This document shows positions 23,890-35,996 of a stretch of 64,000 nucleotides of DNA, one piece after another. Origin of the DNA: Rhabditophanes sp. KR3021. Taxonomy: Eukaryota; Nematoda; Chromadorea; Rhabditida; Alloionematidae. The stretch is taken from assembly GCA_963281155.1 (NCBI GenBank), contig CAUJLY010000006.1, positions 7,626,001 to 7,690,000 of the forward strand. Direction: 5' to 3'. The translations under genes and the position numbers were made by a program. The first letter of the stretch is position 1. Every line of letters begins with the position of its first letter. The notes beneath the pieces are model-generated. The model had not been told where the DNA came from, searched no databases, and was given only the letters and a program-made list of their open reading frames with translations.

Positions 23890-24323
23890 TTCAACTAATG
23901 TGTTAAATATGATGGTTACTAATAAAAAATATTCATGTTTACGATCATAAATAAGCATACGCAACCCAATAAATATTTTCTAATATTTAATTTATGAGCA
24001 GACAATTTTCACATTCATAAATTGTTGTAAAAAATTTCAAACAAAGGGAATGTTAAAACAACATCCACAAACAAATCTCCTTTTATTTATCAAAACATAT
24101 GTATGATAAAATTAGATACACTTTAATTACACCAAAATATTGTTAACAAATTGCTAAGGAGAATTCATTTAAAAAGACATTTATCAATTTTCTTGCAGAT
24201 ATCTAATTTTACAAATAAAACACATATATTTAAATAAATATGTGTACTGTCCTGATTTTTATCATATTAAAGAGATACATTTTTATTACAATTTAAAAAA
24301 TGAAAACAGCCTCATCAACTTAA
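23890..24323. other. Convergent 3' region
   Basis: Spacer between two converging genes, holding both 3' UTRs; AATAAA near 23921 serves the plus-strand gene. No other feature seen. Confidence 0.5.
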
Positions 24324-25115
24324 TTACATTAGAAAGCAACCTTTCCGAGCATTTTTTTCATCACTGTTTTTGTCCATACTCAACGTCAACTGCCTTTTCT
24401 TCTCTAATGCTAATAAGGTTTCAAATAACTCAATTATGTTTTCGTTGTCTTTAGCACTTGTTTCAATAAATTTGAATCTGTAAGCTGCAGCAAAAGCCAT
24501 CCCTTGTTCTACCGAAACTTGTCTTTTCTGAAGCAAATGATTAAAGTGTTACTAATTCGTTTCACTCACGGTTTGATCATCTTTCTTGTTACCAACTAAT
24601 ATTATCGGAAATTCATACAACCGATCGCCTTTAATTTCTTTCAACAATCTGATAATATGCTCTAGTTCTTTCAAACTTTGGCTACTGTAAACAGAAAAGG
24701 CAATTTTAATAATAATTAAGTAGATAAAAAATATTGTATTGTCCTACCTTGTTATTGAGTAAACCAAGATGAAGGCATTGCCTTTGCTTACAGATAATCT
24801 TTGCATGGCTGGAAACTGATGACTACCTGTTGTGTCTGTGATTTCAAGTGTACAGACATTTTTTTGATTGCATGAAATCACTTGCCTGTAAGTGTCTTCT
24901 ATGGTAGGAACATAAGCTTCACTAAATATGCCTTTAACAAATCGCACTACAATAGAAGTTTTCCCAATCCCACCAGATCCATAAACCACAACTCGGTAGT
25001 CAGAAGTTGAGGAGTCGACTGTCTTCACAGCCGTGGTGGAACTAGTGGCTACTACGTTACTATTGTCGATTCCAATTCTGAAACTGAACCAATTTTTTAA
25101 TGAACGAAGCGCCAT
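24324..25115 (-). CDS. DIRAS: Di-Ras family small GTPase
   Basis: Exons 25115-24748, 24684-24570 and 24527-24324 give 228 residues. All Ras motifs are visible: G1 GSGGIGKTS, switch [13 protein letters not shown]3 [16 protein letters not shown]4 GNKKDD and G5 ETSAK. The protein ends in the prenylation box CFLM. Serine at the position of Ras Gln61 (DTTGS) and the [10 protein letters not shown] stretch are specific to the Di-Ras branch, whose members have weak intrinsic GTPase activity and act in neurons. Unusually, about 40 residues precede the G domain (human Di-Ras has about 7). An in-frame ATG at 25163 would extend it by 16 more, so the start is uncertain. Prenylated Di-Ras-type GTPases are potential cargo of PDE6D-type carriers, encoded ~5 kb away; this is family knowledge, not evidence of linkage. 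Confidence 0.93.
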
Positions 25116-28100
25116 GTTTGGTTTAAGGGAAATGATAAAGTATATGCATAATAAATAACACAAAGAAAGTTATTTAATACAAAAAAAAGTGGTTCATATT
25201 ATTTTAGGATAAGTCTACTTATGTTTATTTATAAACGAAAGACATCATAAAATATGTAAGCTAAAGCTAATCGGTTTCAATTACTTGTTCTTTTTGCCCA
25301 GAAACATTAAATGTTTACATACGTGATATATAAGAATTGTTATACTTTGACTAAAAGTTTAAGTTACCCTTTCTGATGGTGCAACTTTTGGCGCGCACAA
25401 AAATCAAAACAATCGTAAAGTATTAAAGGTCATTGAAGCAATGGCACAAATTTTAAAATACGTTGTGGTGCTGTAAAAAAAGTTAATTTTTAGTGGGAAA
25501 GTACATCAACTATAAACATTACTTTCTCATATATTTGTCATGTCTCGAGGTGGATTTTAAAAATGAATTGTAAAAGCATAATTGTCAAGCTGTGGTAGTA
25601 GTGTTTTCAAAGATTTCAAGAAGATATTGTTAAAAATGAATGAAAAATTGTATTATAATAAATGTAACAAAAACTATTCCAAGGAAATATTTTTAAAAAA
25701 GATGATGCATATGAAATAGATAAATTTTACATAAATTTGTCAATTTTTTAAGCATTCAAACCGTTGAGATATTAATTTAGCTTTTGAAAATATTCATAAA
25801 TGTGATTAATAGCATGTACACATTTATGTAAATACATATTTTACTTTCATTAATCAAGAAAGACTACCACCGTTCGAAGTATACCCCGCAACATTTATGA
25901 CTTCATTGATATGCAAGTGATAATCAATTTTTCTAACTTCCATTTCAATTAAACATATCTTCTTTATGCAAAGAAGTGTAAAGAATGGCCCTAGTTTGTT
26001 GATGACAGGGAAATATTGTAGCAACTCATAAATTAAATTCCAAGACTAAAAATACATATAAAAGAAGTAAAATTGAAAATGATTTCTCATTAAATTATCC
26101 TATAAATAAGGCTAATGAAGTTCCATTTGACAGTTTCCTTTTTCGGATTTAATATTATAATTATGAGAATTTTGTGTATACATATGTATTTATGCAAATT
26201 GTATCCTATTTTTACTTGAACCAAAATTATAAATGATGATGTTTTTTGGCCACATTAATATAAGAACAAATTTGATAATAATGCAAATATAAAATTTCAA
26301 AAGCATTGTAAATAAAGTCGAAAATAATGCTATAAAAATAAAAATGTAGTATACTCAAAATAAAAGAAGCGAATATATTTATTTTTATATATGAAAAATT
26401 TACCAAAAGAAGTAGAAAGGCACGTTTGCTATAAGTACAAAATGAAATTTTTGGCAATTGAAGCACAAAAATGTTGATGGCTTGTAGTGATTTATTAAGA
26501 TTTAAAAAACATTTATTCAACTTTTTTAGGTAAGATCTTATTGATATGTACACATGTGGTAACTTATGCTTTTCAGTTATGGAAAAATAAATGATAAAAA
26601 TAGTTTCGTTTAAATAAGTTGTCAAAAATGGTGATGGCTTATTGTCAAAAATAAAGTACTTGCATTTGAAAACTTCCTTAATGTCTTGTCTTTGCATGGC
26701 CTTCTTTTTTCGCCTACCACAATTGGCTATTGAGAAAGAACTTTTTTCTTTGTTGTTAGTCAAAAATGAGTTTTAAAGTTGGTGAGTGTGTATATATGAA
26801 ACAAAAATATTATCCCAAAGTTATAGATGAAGATGTGCCCGCAAACAGTTAAATTTAATGCAAATATATTATTTTGAATTTTTGGGTAAAACGTCAATTC
26901 TTGAACACAACAAAAGGTTAACTTCTTTGGGCAAATAATAAAAAGTATATTTTATCTCTTTATCAAACATTTGATAGCATAAAGGAAAAATAATAGTTTT
27001 TGGGTTACACGATAAATTTGAGCGCTTTCTAGGAGTATTTTAGGAATATAAATCGCCCTAATTTTTATATTTAGATGGCATTAATGACGGGAAAAGAGCA
27101 CTTTAACTTAAAAAAGAATGCAATAATTATCCTACTTTTAAAATATCCATTTATATGAAGTACTTTTTGATAAAGACCATCCGTCATCAAACAGTAGTAG
27201 AGTATCAAATTGTCTTGGCGTACTTTCGGAATAAAAGATATTTGATTTGTCAAACTAATGTCCTTAAACACCAAATATTTTTATTAAATTAGTTTGAGAA
27301 AGTGTCAATTTAGAGTCATTTAATTAAAATACGTTAAATGGATTAACTTGTATGTTGAATTGGATTAAATTTAGTCTCCATTGCATTAAAAAATTCGTCA
27401 TAAAGCTTTTTGACATGAACTATCAAAACACAACTAATACTGGCCTATGTCTCATTTGATCTTTTTTAAATTAAGTCCAGTATGATTAAGTAAAAGGATA
27501 TTCAGTATAACGTATTACTTAAAACAGACCAAGATAATATTAACTATAATCTTATTAATTCATCAAAGGGAAATTTAACATTTTTGTTGTAATTTTTCAA
27601 TTGCTTGTAAATACTTCAATTTAATTAATTATTTATTTGCTTTCGGGAACATTTCCTTGTATAAGTAGTTTTTTGAAAATAGTAATTTCATTAAATGTAC
27701 TTATTTTGGAATTAATTAAGAAATTAGTAAGAATCTGGATATTTGAGAGTCTACAATTTGATCAGAACTTTGCTATACACACGGATCAATCAAAAAGCAC
27801 ATTTAGTTCATTACAAAAACTAATTTGTTTTGCAGAAATACACATTAAATACTTTACAAAAAATGCACGTTAAGTAATTTACAGCGAATAGTTGCGGTAT
27901 CATTTACACAAATATAAGCTGAATCATTTGGCTGCCATTTTTTAAAGCATCCATTTGTTAATGCAAACATAATTATCTCCAACTTTGCAAATATAATTTA
28001 AATCATTATTTCGAGCAAATTTCTTGTTAAGCTTGTTGTATTTTATTTACAACTATATACACACGTTCGTGGCTGCTTGTATTTTATGACTTCGATTTGG

Positions 28101-30522
28101 ACTTAATTTGGCATTAAATGGTTTGTAAAAATAGACTTAAGGTAGTAAGAGTTGATACTTCTACAATTGTCTGTTGCTTGTAAATTTTAAATTTATAAAT
28201 AATAAAGATAACATATTTAAATATATTTTGTAAACTTGAAATTATCTCTATTTCACAGGTAAAAAGCTTATATTTATTTACAATAACAATTTCGTCATAT
28301 CATGATTATAGCTTGGACAGATGCCTTCTTTTCTTAATTTATTTTGAGGCTTACATCTTCGCAAATGAAATATCGCATGTTGTAAGCACATTTAATACTT
28401 ACCAATTTTAATTTTCTATACAAACGCATAATATACCTTTGATAAATGTTTAAATGGGCTGTGAGATGGCGTGAGCTACCACAAATTGCATACTTAATTA
28501 AAAATGTTTGATAAAGAGATAAAAGGGGAGACAGCTTAAGCTACTACCTTAAATAGAATATTACTTTTGTAAAAGTGAATTTATACGCCAAGATTCTATG
28601 TATATGTGTGCTTATATATTAACAGTCATACCATTCATTTCCTTCTACATGTGACATATTTTTCTTGTAATTTGTTGCTATGGATTTGTTTTCTTAAATA
28701 TACTCACATTTGTTAACAAAGCCATCTTTTTTGATGATGTACCAATGAAAATATTAATCTATTACATTTATAAATATGCACCCTATTTATTGTACAGTCA
28801 TAACGCAGAGGCTTTTGTTCTATGAAATTTATCTACATATAAGCATACCAACTTTTCTGTTTTCTCTTGTATGCGAAATTTTTAGTAACAGATAGATCTG
28901 TAGGTGTCGTTGGTGGTGAATATAAATAAATTGTGTCCCCTATTCGTTCGCCTCCACACAATCCATTTACTTTTTAAATTAAATATGGACAAATGCACAG
29001 TTGAACAAAATCATTAACTTTATATTTAACTCATGATGTCAAATATAGGACAGAATATTAATCCCAACTAGACTTTATACCATTTTCAAGATTAGGAAAT
29101 ATAGTTATTATCATGTTTTTTGCGTCATAAGAATAACATGAAAAGTGTCTCATTGAATAATCTATTATTCCAAAAAAGTTCAAATAAATTTTTTGGTTTC
29201 CTAAGGATAAATATCACAAATGTAAACATCATCTACTACAATACACGTAACAATTTATCTTTCAGCTACTAAATGTAATTTTTTTAAAAGAATCTTGTTC
29301 TACAAAGATGTTATATATACTTACGTCAATCATGGTTAGTTATTTTTTCCAAACCACAAAATTGTGTACGTATAAAGAGATTGACAAAAATAAAGGACAC
29401 TCAGTGCTTTACAGATTATTTGTGCTAATTTTTCATATATAAAGAGTTTATTTTCCATTTTGATGCAGTATTAATAAACATTTCACATTTTAATTACTCA
29501 TATTCAAGACCTGTGGCTAGTGAAGAGCAAATTAGATCGTCCCTAGTTCTATTATTATTGCGTACATATATTTAGAAATAAATAGATATCTTGTATACAT
29601 CATCCAAAACCAAAAATTATATTTCTTTAATACGATATTTATTCAGACGGAAACAGTTTAAAATCGTACTTATTATTATTTTGATTCATTTTTATCCTAA
29701 TAATACACATACGCACACTAGCATACGTAACTAACTATCTTCTTCAAAATATTCCGCATTTAGAATTGTACATTTTTGTCTATAGTTGTATGTATGCGGA
29801 TATACTTTCTGATTACTGAGTGTAAAATCCATATAGGAAGGTAAAGATAAACAGAAGTTTTTCATAGCCCTTCCTGTGTGTAAGATACCTGAATTTTATT
29901 AAACTAGCTTTGCTTTGTTATTTCAAGACTACAGGACTAGGCTAATGTTCCTTTTTAATGTCGTTTAATTTTTTAGTTCAAGACTAATGGTTTGATACCG
30001 GTTGTTGGGCTTCTTTATTTTGCAATAATAAAGAAGATTTCGTCATGAATATTATGAAGTCCGCAATTTGATCAGTTGTTTTGTTGTAACAATTGTTATA
30101 AATGTAGATTTATCCTTATGGCTTGATTGTATTTAAGCAAATATTTAAATAAATAAATGTTAACTCCAATATAATAAAAGAGATAACAAAGTATAGAGTT
30201 TTTATTTTGAAATGCATTAAAGCCATTAGTACATTAATGTTTTTTAGTTCTTTAATTAAAAAATGTATATGCACTGTATTTGAGCTTCGAGCTATTTATT
30301 TACTAAAACTTTTTCAAATATAATCAGCTATTGTTAAAATATATATAATACTGATACGTATCTGTGTAATTCAATTTTATATCATCATATCAGTGTGTCT
30401 TTCTTATCACATTCCTTTAAATACCCCTTAATTTACATCTTCCTTTTAGTTTACCAAATCTGCTTTTGACGCATCTATAAGACTAACTATCTTTCCACAT
30501 ATTTTGATTATATAAGGAGACC
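25116..30522. other. 5.4-kb intergenic stretch without a confident gene
   Basis: Very AT-rich. The longest frame (minus strand, 26227-26763, 178 codons) is almost all I/F/Y/K/N/S/L and shows no domain or splice partner. No clear tRNA, repeat family or mobile element seen. Confidence 0.4.
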
Positions 30523-31017
<495 letters not shown>

Positions 31018-31515
31018 AGTGAATACTTATATGAGTGAGTATATGCTACTATCAACTTCTTCATTTTTTGCTGTCCCTACACATTCAAATCTGACTCAAG
31101 GCATATTTTTTGGGTTGTATCTCTAAAAATTTTGAATTTCAAGGACCAGATTTTCTTAATAAATAAATAAGTATACATCATATTTATTTCACAAAACAGT
31201 AACGTTTCAATCAGAACAAATTCATAACATTCTTAATGATAGTCTTTTATTAATCTATTAATTTCGTGAAAATTTATTTTCTCTTATTTAATGTCTATTT
31301 TAATATGCAATGTTCGATCTCGTTTTTAAATATAAATGTAAATAATTGAAATGTTTATTTAGATAATGTAATGATAATGTGTACACGATAATATCAAAAT
31401 GCATTATAAAGAAGGTAAAATTAATTAATAACATAGTGGATTCAAATCAGTAAGCTTCAAATTGTCTGAGCCCAATATACAATACATTCATTTTTTCAAA
31501 TACTCGTAAATTATT
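31018..31515. other. Convergent 3' region
   Basis: Spacer between PDE6D (+) and cystinosin (-). AATAAATAAATAA near 31155 is the likely PDE6D poly(A) signal. Nothing else seen. Confidence 0.5.
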
Positions 31516-32819
31516 TTAAACATTTTCGGTAGCATCTTGTTGGGAATTGTCAGTTAATGATTCATTATTTGGGACTGTGTCGATGCCTTCATACTCCACT
31601 CCTTGTGGCTGAAAATTCATTTAATTATATTAGGCACATTTTAACCTACCTCATTAGCATGATGATATAAACAGTAATGTTGAATTATAAATACTACATC
31701 AAATACCATTGAAACTAGGCCAAGTCCGAATTTGACTGGATTTCCATAGAAGCCAGTCCAATCGTTTGTATTCAATGCTTGCAAAATCATTTGCACGATG
31801 TCCATGAAACCTCCTGTAAAATCTAAAACGACATTTCCAATTGACCAGCCAATTGTGGATTGTCTTCTGTAATTTAGCAAAACTTGAGGAAAATACTTGG
31901 ACAATGTCACAGCCATTTTTAAGAAAGACAAAATATTGATAAATTGCAATAAATTGATGGTTTGGAAAAGACTTAATGCGTATGAAACCAATGCGACAAT
32001 GATAAGGGTTGAACTAAGTCCGTAGCAGGTATAAGAAACTTTTTGATTCTCTCTTGTATACAAGCAGCATTGAATGACAGTTATGAAGCAGGCGAAAAGA
32101 GCATGTACAGCAAAAACTACATCATTCAAAAGTACAGGAATCAGAGCTCGTTGATGAACTTTAAGGTAAAGGTCTTGAACATAATGGTCTGAGTAGAGTA
32201 AGACATTGTAAATTGTATAACAACTGAATCCAATGATGTTGAGAAGAAGAAAATCAAAATTCAACCCAACGACTGACTTTCTTTTGAAGTTAAGGTAAAT
32301 TTGGGGGTAAAATGAGATGCTCCAGGCGATGAAATATATCCATCCGGTAATTGTTACGAGGTAATTAAGAAAATTTGAGTGAATAACTTTAACTCTTAAG
32401 AATGAGTCTGTCGGTTGGGGAGTGCATGGATCAGTTCCGTTAAAACTACACATGGCGATATCGACATACAGGAGACTTTGAACTTCAAGCCCAGTTATGG
32501 TTATAGTAGCATCACTTTTGCTAGGTGTAAGAGTTATGGAATTTGGTTCAACTTGCAAAAATGAGTCCGAGTAATTAAATGAAACCACAACATTTTCTGT
32601 AATTTCTTTCCTAAACCATAAATGATATTTATATGTACTTTAAACATAAATAACTTACTTGGCTGTAAACGAGACCTGCGAACTTTCGGTTTGGATTATT
32701 TGAATTGTATCAGAAGGAAAACTTAAAATTTCATTCGTTCCGTCCGGTCTGGAGGCAACATTGCTAATAGATTGGTAGATTAAGCAAATAACAAATACTT
32801 TGTTAACAGAAATGGTCAT
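31516..32819 (-). CDS. CTNS: Cystinosin (lysosomal proton-coupled cystine transporter)
   Basis: Exports cystine from lysosomes with protons. Exons 32819-32659, 32610-31650 and 31608-31516 give 404 residues (human 367). A signal peptide (MTISVNKVFVICLIYQSISN) leads a luminal domain with few sequons, then seven membrane spans. Both PQ loops are intact: SFYPQIYLNFKRKSVVG after span 1 and KYFPQVLLNYRRQSTIGW after span 5. The second contains the YFPQ element used for lysosomal sorting in the human protein. In place of the C-terminal GYDQL signal there is YEGI (a YxxΦ match) within a 30-residue acidic tail supplied by the third exon. The start is well set: TACTTTTAG lies 2 nt before the ATG. PQ-loop spacing and length make the call secure. 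Confidence 0.95.
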
Positions 32820-32821
32820 TC

Positions 32822-32831
32822 CTAAAAGTAT
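32822..32831 (-). promoter_or_regulatory. Probable trans-splice acceptor of cystinosin
   Basis: ATACTTTTAG on the minus strand ends 2 nt before the ATG, with no upstream exon visible. This fits spliced-leader addition. Confidence 0.45.
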
Positions 32832-35108
32832 GTATGCAAAGCAAGTTGTAATATAAAGTGAAAATATTGGAAAACGAGCGTAACGAGATTGTATAAAGAG
32901 ATCATTTCATTCTTTTTCCTAAAGTTAGATTTTATTCATAAAAAACTAAACTAAGATTAACGACTCACAAGTGAAAATTAATTGCGTTGTATTATATATG
33001 GTTGAGGTATCATAAAACCTTTTGCAGAATATAGTGGTATTTGTACTTATGGATTGAAATAGATATCTAGTACGAAGAAAATGGTATATTTATACTCATT
33101 AATAGACATAACAATATTCAATTAGTAATCAAATGTTGTAAACCTTTAATTCTCAATATAATGAGGAAAATTGCTTAGCAGATTAGTTTATATAGCTGAC
33201 TGGGATCGTTGCCAGTTTGTGGAGATAACTCTAAAAATAAATATTTTTGAAATTTATGTTTGGAATGATTCGAAAAGAACTTTACAAGCACAAACTTTTT
33301 TGTTCTTAAATCTTAAAGCTAATATTAGATGGTAGCACAAACGTGGAACAGATTGGATATGAATAAGCGACAGAATAAGATATTTTATTAAAATTAGTGA
33401 ATACTTGTGGTGAGGATAATATCCCCCGTTTCAAATATGCGCATTTGTTGTTTAATAAATGAACTAATTTAAATGTAAAGAATTTTGTGGCACATAATAA
33501 ATACATATTCCATACAATAACTAAAACTTAGTTCTTATTGGTAAAGTATGTTCGATCATGGCTAAGTCATGTAATAATCGAATGTAAGAACGGTCATATC
33601 AAAAAGTGTAAATTGTACCATCTATTTAAACCTTTTTGATTAATCTTTTTTACTTTAATTGATACAACTGATTTACTACCCACGTTTTTGAAAGTTAAAA
33701 AATCACAAAATCAAGGTCAACAAAAAGAGAACCTGTGAAAATAAAAATAATTTTTCTATTCAAAGCACGTGTGCATCATCAAACTCAATTTCGTTTTTGT
33801 GGTATATGAATAAGTGATTAATCAGAAGGCCAATTTAATAAAAATATAACAATTAGTTTTTAAACTTAACATAAACATTGAATCACGGAAAGCATTTGAC
33901 TTCAAGATAATGTGGGTGCTAACAATAAACTCAAAAAAGTATCGTTAATCAAATGATACTTCTTTATCTATAAGTTAGGTATATTCAAGTACAAATTATA
34001 TAAATATTTGAAAAAGTCTATCATAGTTGACACCAAAATATAGTTCCTTTCATATATAGATATGGCTTGAGTTGTTATCTTAGGTTAAATAAAGTAGTGT
34101 CATTGATAAAGTCAATACTGGAATATGCATCTATGTGAATAAAATGTATAGAAATTAATATGCAATTGCAATTGAATGAATTATAACAAAATAAAGAAAA
34201 TCAAACATAACAACTTCATCAACATATACGCAATAACGATAAAAGCTAGAAACAAAATAATATTGTGTAGGAAAGACGTGTCTTCGGCAAAATGTTATTG
34301 TTTTTGGCAGTAGAAAATATATACTTGTAAATAATTACTCTAAAGCTAGTTATCTCAGCAGCCGACATATTCACTTTTGCTAATAATTCCTTTTAGGGGC
34401 AATTTATAAAAATCAAAAGTTATGCTAAATGGGAACAACGTGTCATTGGAATAGTTAGTAAAGCAATGCAGCTGTGTGTAAGTATCAATGAAAACAAAAA
34501 TTAATTATATTTTTAAGGATTACCGCTTGACGTTTTGGTATAAAAAGTGATAGATCTAATTTATTATCTTTAAATCAACAAGAAAGTTTGAAAAAAGAAA
34601 GTAGTAGATTGATCTTCTGCAAATGTATGATAATCTGAATTATTATAATTTGAAAGATGATATATGATTATTTTTGTTGCTTTAATAGGATATATAAATA
34701 GGAGGATAAGCTTTATATTTTTTGATATTGCATCATTCTTTCTGAAAGATAAGTAGTCAGTCATTTTTAATCACTTTAACCAAGATTTTGACGCGGCCCA
34801 ACAGAATAATATGCTTAACATGATAAGAAGTGGATCATTAAGTCATTGGTCAGTTATGTATTTTTTAAATTTTGTTTTCACCCAAGCTTAAAATAAATGG
34901 GTGAACATTTTGATTTTTAGTAAAAAGTATTAATGCTAATATAATAGACAAATATTTTAGAGGAAAGTCAACTGTATGTCATCACTTTTTAATAAAATTT
35001 ATTTGATGGTACAAATGTCGCATAAATAATCAAAGAAAAAGCCAATATAAACACGATTTTTTGTGATACAAATGCGTAGGCATATCTTTTGTATTTGCAT
35101 GTACATAT
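32832..35108. other. Intergenic, no gene seen
   Basis: AT-rich spacer between the cystinosin start and the WASP-like gene's stop. I looked on the minus strand for missing proline-rich or VCA exons of the WASP-like gene and found none. Confidence 0.45.
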
Positions 35109-35996
35109 TTAGGAATGTAGTTTAAAAAAATGCTTTTTGTTTAAAACAATATCTGTTTGTAACATCGTTTGAGGATCATATCCGGTTGCTGCAACAATAG
35201 CCTTACCACTTTCGTCTAGTTCATGAGGACTGGGCGCAGTAGTTGAATATCCAGTAAAAGGATTGTAATTTAGGTGAAGAAGATGGTGGCAATTAAATGG
35301 AAGGGTAATGTCTTTCCCAGAACAATGGTGTTTTTTGCCATTTTTCTTAGAAGATTCTTTAACGCTCTGGAAGTTTTGAGTAAATAATTCTTTACTTGGT
35401 TTCTCTAAAAATAAAATATATAGTTATTATCATTTATAAAATTAGCTTGTAGTCATTACCTTCTTTTTGTTTGACTGAAAATTTTAACTTGCATATGTTA
35501 TAAAACTTAATTGTATCAGGCATACACAGAAATTTCAACGCATAATTTGTATTGTTAATATTAAATTTCAAAATATCAGGATCATGTGCTTTGCTTTCAA
35601 AATAAATTGTGGTTAAAAAATTTAATGGACTAAAAATAAAAATATTTACATAATATAATAATACATGTGTCAATATATTTACATTTGTGCCTTCCATATA
35701 CATCTTTTCCTTGTTAAACAATACAATTCCATGTAATCATCTTTATTTAAAAGTTTATTGGTAAGGCAAATGACTCCCTCATCTTGGTATTCCAGCTTAC
35801 TCAAATTACTCAAATCAAAAGTGTATAATTTTGCAACCCCAGCACAATTACAATAAGTATTTTCGTCAAATAGAGAGAATAATAGCTCGTTTTCTTCTTT
35901 AGTTAGTACACTTGATCCAATTGAATTTGGTTTTAAGGTGCTGATTTCAATTTTTTTTATGTCACTTTTATTAAAGGATAACTTTGATTTTCCCAT
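35109..35996 (-). CDS. Short WASP-like protein: WH1 and degenerate CRIB, no VCA
   Basis: Exons 35996-35683, 35629-35460 and 35404-35109 join in phase for 259 residues. Residues ~28-155 fit the WASP-type WH1/EVH1 domain: LTKEENELLFSLF, AGVAKLYTFDL, GVICLTNK, MELYCLTRKRCIWKAQ, and the last helix ALKFLCMPDTIKFYNICKL. A lysine/serine stretch then leads to ITLPFNCHHLLHLNYNPFTG, which aligns without gaps to the WASP CRIB motif and keeps I, P, both H, P and G. It loses the usual phenylalanine and the glycine after HV. The protein stops ~70 residues later. There is no poly-proline region, WH2, central or acidic segment, so it cannot activate Arp2/3 as WASP does. It may be a regulatory fragment, a paralogue that binds WIP-like partners, or a truncated gene. 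Confidence 0.7.

Noticed and set aside
26227..26763. 178-codon minus-strand open frame
   Set aside because: Almost entirely I/F/Y/L/K/N/S, as chance frames in AT-rich DNA are. No domain, no signal of splicing, no codon pattern like the real genes.
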